NCBI RefSeq assembly: GCF_027497355.1 | Contig: NZ_CP114909.1 | Span: forward strand, 2,418,001 to 2,482,000 | Reading direction: 5' to 3' | DNA from: Micromonospora sp. WMMA1947 | GTDB lineage: Bacteria; Actinomycetota; Actinomycetes; Mycobacteriales; Micromonosporaceae | DNA length: 64,000 nucleotides | Shown: piece by piece, positions 58,585-64,000 of the stretch | How the letters are laid out: each line of letters begins with the position of its first letter | How positions within the stretch are numbered: position 1 is the stretch's first letter | Position numbers and translations under genes: made by a program | Notes under the pieces: model-generated | Seen by the model: only the letters and a program-made list of their open reading frames with translations | Database searches by the model: none | Told to the model about the DNA's origin: nothing

Positions 58585-59396
58585 CCACCCAGCCGAAGAC
58601 CAACCGCATCCCCGCACCCCTCTACGCCGCCGCCGGCGCCGGTGAGCTGGCCCTGGAGCAGCTGCGCAAGCTGCCCACCGTGGTCAGCGGCCTCGGCACC
58701 CGGGTCGTGACCGACCTCGGCGGCAAGGCCGTCGTCACCGGCTTCGAGCTGCGCCAGAAGGCCACCGAGACGCTGAAGACCGCCAACCAGACCGCCACCG
58801 GGCTGCGTGAGCGGGCCGTCGCCACCGACCTCGACCAGCTCCGCGAGGCCGCCAACCTGGAGAAGCTGCGCGAGGCCGCCAACCTGGAGAAGCTGCGCGA
58901 GGCCGCCAACCTGGAGAAGCTGCGCGAGGCCGCCAACCTGGACAAGCTGCGCGAGGCCGCCACCCGCAACGCCGCCGTCGTGGTGGCCGGGGCGCACGCC
59001 GCGCAGGAGCGCGCGCTGGCCGCGTACGCCGAGCTGGTCGCCCGCGGTGAGCGCGTCGTCGGCGCCGGCGTGCTGGAGGCCGCCGACACGGTGAACGCCG
59101 ACATCGCGGCCACCGAGGCCACCGGCGTCGACGTGGCCCCGAAGACCGACGAGACCCCGAAGCCCGAGGTGGCCGCGAAGCCGGACACCGCCGCCGCGAC
59201 GACCGAGGTGCCCAGCCCGGCCGAGGTGGCCGAGGCGGTGGCCGCCAAGCCGGCCGCGGTGAAGCGGACCCGCGCTACCAAGGCGACCGCGACCAAGGTC
59301 GCCGGCAAGACGACCGCCGCCAAGGCCGCGAAGCCGGCCACCCCGTCGGCGAAGCTGCCGAAGACCACGAAGCGGACCCGCCCGGCCGCCGAATGA
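58581..59396 (+). CDS. HbhA-like heparin-binding hemagglutinin homologue
   Basis: A 271-aa protein with HbhA architecture. The N-terminus RIPAPLYAAAGAGELALEQLRKL is a short helix; residues ~45-170 are coiled coil, including five copies of the nonapeptide LREAANLEK (last ones LREAANLDK, LREAATRNA); the tail (~195-271) is rich in Lys, Ala, Pro and Thr (KRTRATKATATKVAGK). In mycobacteria HbhA is a surface adhesin binding heparan sulfate and lipid bodies. In a non-pathogen a role in cell surface or storage bodies is more likely. It follows the XRE gene as Rv0475 follows Rv0474. Confidence 0.85.
   Translation: MTTQPKTNRIPAPLYAAAGAGELALEQLRKLPTVVSGLGTRVVTDLGGKAVVTGFELRQKATETLKTANQTATGLRERAVATDLDQLREAANLEKLREAANLEKLREAANLEKLREAANLDKLREAATRNAAVVVAGAHAAQERALAAYAELVARGERVVGAGVLEAADTVNADIAATEATGVDVAPKTDETPKPEVAAKPDTAAATTEVPSPAEVAEAVAAKPAAVKRTRATKATATKVAGKTTAAKAAKPATPSAKLPKTTKRTRPAAE
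58839..58961 (+). repeat. 27-bp tandem repeat inside the hbhA-like gene
   Basis: Four full units beginning at 58839, 58866, 58893 and 58920, and a partial fifth at 58947, each encoding LREAANL(E/D)K. Units 2 and 3 are identical at the nucleotide level (CTGCGCGAGGCCGCCAACCT then GGAGAAG). Near-identity suggests recent expansion. Confidence 0.92.
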
Positions 59397-59412
59397 TCTG
59401 ATGCTCCACCGG

Positions 59413-59449
59413 GACCCCGGACAACGTCCTGTCGGACGTTTCCGGGGTC
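59413..59449 (+). terminator. Terminator after the hbhA-like gene
   Basis: GACCCCGGACAACGTCC (59413-59429) pairs with GGACGTTTCCGGGGTC (59434-59449); 16 bp with one bulged C and loop TGTC. It separates hbhA from the next gene. Confidence 0.82.
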
Positions 59450-59468
59450 TCGGCATAAGCTTGCTCCC

Positions 59469-59783
59469 ATGGCCACCGCCGCGCCGATCTTCGCGTTCGC
59501 AGTCCAAAGCGTGATCCAGCTGATCCTGCTCGTCTTCGCCCTGGTCGTTCAGGGCGTGGCGCTGGTGCACGCGGTCACCCAGCGCGGCGACGGGTTCGCC
59601 GCGATCGGCACGCTGCCCAAGGGTGGCTGGATCGCCATCCTGGCGGTCTGCCTGGCGCTCACCCTGCTCGGCTTCGGCCCGATCAGCCTGTTCGGACTGA
59701 TCGGCATCGCGGCCGGTCTCATCTACCTGCTCGACGTGCGGCCCGGCCTGCGTGACCTGCACGACGGCCGAGGGTCCTGGTGA
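59469..59783 (+). CDS. DUF2516 membrane protein
   Basis: A 104-aa protein with two or three helices (FAVQSVIQLILLVFALVVQGVALVHAV, GWIAILAVCLALTLLGFGP, LFGLIGIAAGLIYLLDVRPGLRDL). It corresponds to the DUF2516 family and to Rv0476, which is also next to hbhA. A TAAGCT -10 (59456-59461) lies 7 bases before the ATG, so it has its own, probably leaderless, promoter after the hbhA terminator. The role is unknown. Confidence 0.88.
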   Translation: MATAAPIFAFAVQSVIQLILLVFALVVQGVALVHAVTQRGDGFAAIGTLPKGGWIAILAVCLALTLLGFGPISLFGLIGIAAGLIYLLDVRPGLRDLHDGRGSW

Positions 59784-60667
59784 GAGGTTTCCGCTGGCCT
59801 CCGCCGCCGGACGGCGGTCCCCGCACCTGGGGGCCCGGCCCCGGCGCGCCCCGGACCGGACGGCCCGCGCTGCCCGAGCCGGAGACGGAACTGGTCGCCA
59901 CCCCGCACGGCGTGAGCCTGGAACGGCTGGTCACCGGCGCCGGTGATCCGGTGACCGTGTTCGCGCACGGGCTGGGCAGCGGCATCGCCACCACCCGCCC
60001 GTTCGGCAGCGGCGTCACCGGGCGGCGCGTCTTCTTCCAGTTCCGCGGGCACGGCCGCTCCGACTCCCCGCCCGGGCCGTGGAGCTACCTGGACCTCGCC
60101 CGCGACCTGCGCGCCGTCGCCGACCTGAGCGGCGCCACCCGGGCGTTCGGCGCCAGCCTCGGCGCGGGCGCGCTGTGCCGGCTGCTCGCCGAGAGCCCGG
60201 AACGCTTCGAGAAACTCGTCTTCTTCCTGCCCGCCGTGCTGGACACGCCGCGCGGCGAGGCGGCCCGCGCCCGGCTCACCGGCCTGCTCGACGCGGTGGC
60301 GGACGGCGACGCCTCGGCGCTGGCCGACGCGGTGTCGCTGGAGTTGCCGCCGTCGGTGCGCAACACCCCGGCCGGCTGGGCGTACCTGCGGCAGCGGCTC
60401 GACCAGCTGCTGCGCGACGGGCTCGCGCCGGGGCTGGCCGACCTGCCCGCCCAGGCCCCGCTCGACGACGCCGGGTCACTCGCCGCGGTCACCGCGCCGG
60501 CCCTGGTCATCGCCGCCGCCGAGGACGACCTGCATCCGGTCGCCGTCGCCGAACAGCTCGCCGCCGCGCTCCCGAACGCCACCCTGCACGTGTACGACCG
60601 CCCCGGCGTGCTCTGGACCGAACGCGCCGACCTGCGGGGGCGCGTCTCGGAGTTCCTGAACGGGTAA
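59780..60667 (+). CDS. Alpha/beta hydrolase
   Basis: A 295-aa protein, GTG start inside the end of the DUF2516 gene (4-bp overlap). After a Pro/Gly-rich head of ~35 residues, the fold has GDPVTVFAHGLGSGIATTRPFG, VFFQFRGHGRSDSPPGPW, nucleophile elbow AFGASLGAGALCRLL (Ser), acid region LVIAAAEDDLHPVAVAEQL. The C-terminal catalytic His is not obvious: the last strand reads LHVYDRPGVLWTERADLRG, where no His follows, so activity may be altered. Confidence 0.87.
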   Translation: MRGFRWPPPPDGGPRTWGPGPGAPRTGRPALPEPETELVATPHGVSLERLVTGAGDPVTVFAHGLGSGIATTRPFGSGVTGRRVFFQFRGHGRSDSPPGPWSYLDLARDLRAVADLSGATRAFGASLGAGALCRLLAESPERFEKLVFFLPAVLDTPRGEAARARLTGLLDAVADGDASALADAVSLELPPSVRNTPAGWAYLRQRLDQLLRDGLAPGLADLPAQAPLDDAGSLAAVTAPALVIAAAEDDLHPVAVAEQLAAALPNATLHVYDRPGVLWTERADLRGRVSEFLNG

Positions 60668-60678
60668 CGTCGCCCACC

Positions 60679-61416
60679 ATGGGCGTCACACACCACGGCC
60701 GTACGCACCGGCTCGACCTCGCCGACCCGACCCTGCGCGAGTGGACCTGCCGGGTGCTGGCGGCCGATCCGGAGCAGGGCATCGTGCTGGACCGGTCCGC
60801 GTTCTACCCGGGCGGTGGCGGCCAGCCGCCGGATCACGGGGTGCTGCTCTGGCAGGGCGTACAGACCCGGATCGTCGGCACCCGCAAGGGCGACGACCTG
60901 TGGCTGATCCCGGCCGAGGGTGACCCGCTGCCGTCGGTCGGCACCGAGGTGGCCGGCGCGGTGGAGGACGCCCGCCGGACCATGCTGATGCGTACCCACT
61001 CCGGGCTGCACGTGCTCTGCGGCGTGGTGTTCCGCGACTTCGGCGCGCTCGTGACCGGCGGCAACATGGAGCCGGGCGAGGCGCGGATGGACTTCAACCT
61101 GCCCGAGGTGCCGCCGGACTTCAAGGCGCGCATCGAGGAGCTGGTGAACGCCGAGGTGGCGGCCGACCGGTCGGTGGCGGTGCGGGTGCTGCCGCGCGCC
61201 GAGGCGCTCGCGCTGCCGGACATCATCCGTACCCAGTCGAACCTGATCCCGCCGGAGGAGCAGGAGGTGCGGATCGTCGACATCGTCGGGCTGGACGTGC
61301 AGGCCGACGGCGGCACGCACGTCGCCTCCACCGCCCAGATCGGCAAGGTCCAAGTGGTCAAGGTGGAGAGCAAGGGGCGGGCCAACCGCCGGGTACGCGT
61401 ACGCCTGGCGGACTGA
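60679..61416 (+). CDS. Alanyl-tRNA editing protein (AlaX-like)
   Basis: A 245-aa protein with the AlaRS-type editing domain. The N-terminal part has VLDRSAFYPGGGGQPPDHGVL; the metal site has MRTHSGLHVLCGVV (HxxxH) and, at the C-terminal pair, LDVQADGGTHVASTAQIG. In AlaRS this last motif is CGGTH; here Asp replaces the Cys ligand. It would remove serine or glycine wrongly attached to tRNA-Ala. The ATG at 60679 lies 11 bp after the hydrolase stop. Confidence 0.9.
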   Translation: MGVTHHGRTHRLDLADPTLREWTCRVLAADPEQGIVLDRSAFYPGGGGQPPDHGVLLWQGVQTRIVGTRKGDDLWLIPAEGDPLPSVGTEVAGAVEDARRTMLMRTHSGLHVLCGVVFRDFGALVTGGNMEPGEARMDFNLPEVPPDFKARIEELVNAEVAADRSVAVRVLPRAEALALPDIIRTQSNLIPPEEQEVRIVDIVGLDVQADGGTHVASTAQIGKVQVVKVESKGRANRRVRVRLAD

Positions 61417-61425
61417 CCCGTCCGG

Positions 61426-62097
61426 TCAGCGCGGCAGGTGGGCCGCTCGGACGGCGAGCAGCCAGCGTTCGGCGGTCTCCTCGTCCGGGCGCTCCGGGAG
61501 CGGCGAGCGGACCCTGTCGAACTCCGCCTCGGCGGCCGCCACCAGGGCCTGCGCCTCGTCCAGCGCGCCACCGGCGACCCGCTCGCCGAACGCGCGGAAC
61601 CACTCCGGGTCGGCGAGGCGGATCTCCAGCACGCCTGTCGCGTACAGCACCCGACCCTGGTGGAGCAGCCGGGCCAGGTGCCGGGCGTGCTTCGCCGAGC
61701 GCCGCCGCCCACCGGCGTCGGCGGGCCGGCCGGCGAGCTTGCGGAACTGCTGCGAGGCGTACCCGAGGTAGGCGTCGCGGACCCGGGGCGCGCTGAGGAA
61801 CGCCGACCGGATCGCGATCAGCTCCTCGCCGAACTCGGTGCGTGTCTCGTAGCAGTCGGCGGGCAGCCACATCAGCTCGGTGGCGGTCGGGTTGCCGCTC
61901 AGCGCCAGCAGCGCGTACTTGCGGGCCTCGTGCAGCGTGACGTCCGGGTCGGTGGTGACCACCGACTCGCGGGGCGGGCGCAGGCCGTGGAACGCGACTG
62001 TGGGCGCGGCGAACACGCCGATCCGGTCGGTGTCCGAGCCGGGTCCGGCCAGCCCGTACGCGACTGAGCCGACGATCCCGGACAGCAGCAGGTGCAT
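61426..62097 (-). CDS. Nucleotidyltransferase-like protein
   Basis: A 223-aa protein. The start MHLLLSGIVGSVAYGLAGPGSDTDRIGVF carries the GS...DxD pattern of minimal nucleotidyltransferases, followed by the family segment HEARKYALLALSGNPTATELMWLP and a helical C-terminus (RRRSAKHARHLARLLHQGRVLYATG) like HEPN-type modules. The target (tRNA, protein or small molecule) is unknown. The M at 62097 starts the fold; another ATG lies 12 bp upstream. Confidence 0.87.
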   Translation of the reverse strand: MHLLLSGIVGSVAYGLAGPGSDTDRIGVFAAPTVAFHGLRPPRESVVTTDPDVTLHEARKYALLALSGNPTATELMWLPADCYETRTEFGEELIAIRSAFLSAPRVRDAYLGYASQQFRKLAGRPADAGGRRRSAKHARHLARLLHQGRVLYATGVLEIRLADPEWFRAFGERVAGGALDEAQALVAAAEAEFDRVRSPLPERPDEETAERWLLAVRAAHLPR

Positions 62098-62116
62098 ACC
62101 GGTGATGATCGCCCAT

Positions 62117-62163
62117 CCGGTTCGTTCGGGAAACCGGACTTCCGTTGTCAGGTATCGCTGACA
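62117..62163. promoter_or_regulatory. Two inverted repeats between divergent genes
   Basis: CCGGTT-N9-AACCGG (62117-62137) and TGTCAG-GTATCG-CTGACA (62146-62163) fill the 76-bp gap between the nucleotidyltransferase and the SDR gene. They may be operators for a regulator of the SDR gene. The nearest regulator in the window is the WYL protein at 63079. Confidence 0.5.
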
Positions 62164-62173
62164 CGGTGGTCCC

Positions 62174-63088
62174 ATGAACTCACCACTGACCGGAACTGTC
62201 GCGCTCGTCGCGGGCGCGACCCGGGGCGCCGGCCGGCAGATCGCCGTGCAGCTCGGCGCCGCCGGGGCCACCGTCTACGCCACCGGCCGCACCACCCGCG
62301 AGCGCCGCTCCGAGATGGACCGGCCGGAGACCATCGAGGAGACCGCCGAGCTGGTCACCGCCGCCGGGGGAACCGGGATCGCCGTCGCTGTCGACCACCT
62401 CGACCCCGAGCAGGTACGCGCCCTGGTCGAGCGGATCGACGCCGAGCAGGGCCGCCTCGACGTGCTCGTCAACGACGTCTGGGGCGCGGACCCGCTGATC
62501 ACGTGGGAGAAGCCGGTCTGGGAGCAGCCGCTCGACGCCGGTTTCCGCACGCTGCGGCTGGCTGTCGACACGCACATCATCACCAGCCACTTCGCGCTGC
62601 CGCTGCTGATCCGCAACCCGGGCGGGCTGGTCGTCGAGGTCGGCGACGGCACCAAGGAGCACAACGACACCGAGTACCGCCTGTCGGTCTTCTACGACCT
62701 GGCGAAGGTGTCGGTGAACCGGCTCGGCTTCAGCCAGGCGCACGAGCTGGCCCCGCACGGCTGCACCGCCGTCGCGCTCACGCCGGGCTGGCTGCGTTCG
62801 GAGGCGATGCTCGAACACTACGGCGTCACCGAGGCCACCTGGCGCGACGCCGCGGCTACCGAGCCGCACTTCGTCATGTCGGAGACGCCGGCGTTCGTCG
62901 GGCGCGCGGTCGCGGCCCTGGCCGCCGACCCGGACCGGGCCCGCTGGAACGGCAAGTCGCTGGACAGCGGCGGCCTGGCCCAGGTGTACGGCTTCACCGA
63001 CGTCGACGGCAGCCGCCCGCACTGGGCCCGCTACTACGAGGAGGTGGTCAAGCCGGGCAAGCCAGCCGACCCGGCCGGCTACCGCTGA
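62174..63088 (+). CDS. Short-chain dehydrogenase/reductase
   Basis: A 304-aa SDR enzyme. Cofactor motif VALVAGATRGAGRQIAVQL (GxxxGxG), ATGRTTRER after it suggests NADP(H). LVNDVWGAD replaces the usual NNAG. The catalytic pair is YDLAK (YxxxK), with the Ser position occupied in VVEVGDGTKEHNDTEYRLSVFYDL, so a classical Ser is not obvious. A ~50-residue C-terminal extension follows (FVGRAVAALAADPDRARWNGKSLDSGGLAQVYGFTDVDGSRPHW). Substrate unknown. It overlaps the convergent WYL gene by 10 bp. Confidence 0.9.
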   Translation: MNSPLTGTVALVAGATRGAGRQIAVQLGAAGATVYATGRTTRERRSEMDRPETIEETAELVTAAGGTGIAVAVDHLDPEQVRALVERIDAEQGRLDVLVNDVWGADPLITWEKPVWEQPLDAGFRTLRLAVDTHIITSHFALPLLIRNPGGLVVEVGDGTKEHNDTEYRLSVFYDLAKVSVNRLGFSQAHELAPHGCTAVALTPGWLRSEAMLEHYGVTEATWRDAAATEPHFVMSETPAFVGRAVAALAADPDRARWNGKSLDSGGLAQVYGFTDVDGSRPHWARYYEEVVKPGKPADPAGYR

Positions 63089-64000
63089 CTGTCTGACGGC
63101 GGATCGGTGTAGAGCGCCGCCGCGCGGCGGGTCGCCTCGGCGAAGCGGGCCCGCAGCCGCGGCGGCGCCAGCACCTCCACCTCCGGGCCGAGCGCCAGCA
63201 ACTGGGTGTACGCCACGTCGATCGACTCGACCGGCAGCCGCAGCACCAGCCGGCCCTGCTCGTCCGGCGGCCCGGCCGCGTCCACCGCCTCGGTGTAGAC
63301 GAACGGCGCGTCCACCAGGTGCCGCAGCGCCCGCAACCCCGTCGGGCCGAGCCGCACGGTGACCCGCTCCCGCAGCAGCTCGCGCAGGAACGCGCCGGCC
63401 TGCTCCCGCCAGTACGCCCCGAGGTCGAAGTCCTCGTCCCGCTCGAAGCCGTCGGCGCTCACGTCGACCGCCACCACCCGGTCCACCCGGTACGTCCGCC
63501 AGCCGTCACCGACCCGGCCGACCAGGTACCAGACCCCGTTCTTCAGCACCAGCCCGTACGGCGCCAGCACGCGGGTCACCTCCCGGTCCCCGCGCCGGTA
63601 GCGCAGCTCCACCATCAGGTCCCGCCAGACCGCCCGGGCCAGCTCGGCGAGCGTCGGCGGCGCCGGGGTCTCCCGGAACCAGCCGGGCACGTCCAGGTGG
63701 AACCGCTGCCCGGTACGCGCGGGCGCGTCCCGCAGGCTCGGCGGCAACGCGGCCAGCACCTTCAGTTCGGCGGCGGCCACCGCGTCTGCCAGTCCCATGT
63801 CCCCGGCCGGTCCGGGCAGCCCGGCCAGGAACAGCGCCTCGGCCTCGTCCCGGCTCAACCCGGTCAGCCGGGTCCGGTAGCCGCCCAGCAGCCGGTAGCC
63901 GCCCGCCCGGCCCCGGTCCGCGTACACCGGGACACCGGCTGCGGAGAGCGCCAGCACGTCCCGGTAGACGGTCCGCTCGGACACCTCCAGCTCGCGGGCC
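63079..64000 (-). CDS. WYL-domain transcriptional regulator (5' truncated by window edge)
   Basis: 307 residues are visible and the N-terminus is cut off. The remainder of the helix-turn-helix is ARELEVSERTVYRDVLALSAAGVPVYADRGRAGGYRLL, followed by the WYL domain (DLMVELRYRRGDREVTRVLAPYGLVLKNGVWYLVGRVGDGWRTYRVDRVV) and a C-terminal WCX extension (RVTVRLGPTGLRALRHLV...VYTQLLALGPEVEVLAPPRLR). It is of the YafY/DeoR-like single-protein type. The ligand is unknown. It may control the SDR gene, which is convergent. Confidence 0.92.
   Translation of the reverse strand, partial: ARELEVSERTVYRDVLALSAAGVPVYADRGRAGGYRLLGGYRTRLTGLSRDEAEALFLAGLPGPAGDMGLADAVAAAELKVLAALPPSLRDAPARTGQRFHLDVPGWFRETPAPPTLAELARAVWRDLMVELRYRRGDREVTRVLAPYGLVLKNGVWYLVGRVGDGWRTYRVDRVVAVDVSADGFERDEDFDLGAYWREQAGAFLRELLRERVTVRLGPTGLRALRHLVDAPFVYTEAVDAAGPPDEQGRLVLRLPVESIDVAYTQLLALGPEVEVLAPPRLRARFAEATRRAAALYTDPPSDSQR

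Noticed and set aside
58839..58961. The 27-bp tandem repeat considered as an intergenic minisatellite or CRISPR
   Set aside because: It lies in frame within a coding sequence and encodes a regular coiled-coil nonapeptide.

Overview
This is a 64-kb stretch of a very GC-rich actinobacterial chromosome. Several features point to the mycothiol-making Actinobacteria: a mycothiol synthase (mshD), an orphan GlnR regulator, an HbhA-like surface protein next to its XRE regulator, a cysteine-rich leader peptide before a rhodanese gene, a SAM-IV riboswitch, many GTG/TTG starts and apparently leaderless promoters. The protein sequences and the dispersed intergenic repeats suggest Micromonosporaceae, probably Micromonospora; the genus is an inference. 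I see no rRNA, tRNA, CRISPR array, prophage or insertion sequence. The window is mostly core and housekeeping chromosome, cut inside a DoxX gene at the left edge and a WYL-regulator gene at the right edge.

Layout. 0-12 kb: DoxX end, DUF4232 lipoprotein, a divergent ArsR/EamA pair with two matching operators, threonine synthase under a SAM-I riboswitch, a candidate structured small RNA, GNAT enzymes, paaN, a cold-shock protein, a repeat-rich membrane protein and groEL under two CIRCE operators. 12-30 kb: GNAT protein, a subtilisin protease fused to a polytopic membrane domain, glpD, a glycolate-oxidase-like flavoenzyme, an HD hydrolase, a FUSC-like membrane protein, a SufS-like enzyme under a SAM-IV riboswitch, a PrsW protease, a 55-aa membrane protein, a GroES-like protein, an AI-2E family exporter, a DinG-type helicase, a DUF402 protein and an ECF41 sigma factor. 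30-44 kb is a phosphate/nitrogen block: PPK2, DUF47-Pit with PHO boxes, oxidoreductase, DinB, methyltransferase, Nudix, and on the minus strand glnR, a polysaccharide deacetylase, mshD and pstSCAB with a PHO box. 44-55 kb: membrane protein, DUF2993, the cysteine leader with sulfurtransferase and sseC-like genes, a debranching-type glycosidase, SCP2, DsrE, a 34-aa membrane protein, nitrobindin, pabC, and a Fur-family regulator coupled to ygfZ. 55-64 kb: BKACE, asparaginase, hydrolases, the XRE-hbhA-DUF2516 cluster, AlaX, a nucleotidyltransferase, an SDR enzyme and the WYL regulator.

How it fits together. Three sulfur-linked cis-regulators (SAM-I on thrC, SAM-IV on a desulfurase-like gene, a Cys-codon leader on a sulfurtransferase) tie methionine/threonine and cysteine supply to expression. 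Phosphate import has both a high-affinity (Pst) and a low-affinity (Pit) route, each preceded by 11-bp PHO-box repeats, with polyphosphate kinase nearby. The order glnR, mshD, pst, rhodanese, sseC, nitrobindin and aminotransferase resembles the Mycobacterium tuberculosis Rv0812-Rv0820 region as I recall it, so it is probably an old actinobacterial neighbourhood. The least explained elements are the candidate small RNA at 4.1 kb, the families of intergenic palindromes and 31-bp repeats, the polytopic subtilase, and a shared motif upstream of the two genes that flank glnR.
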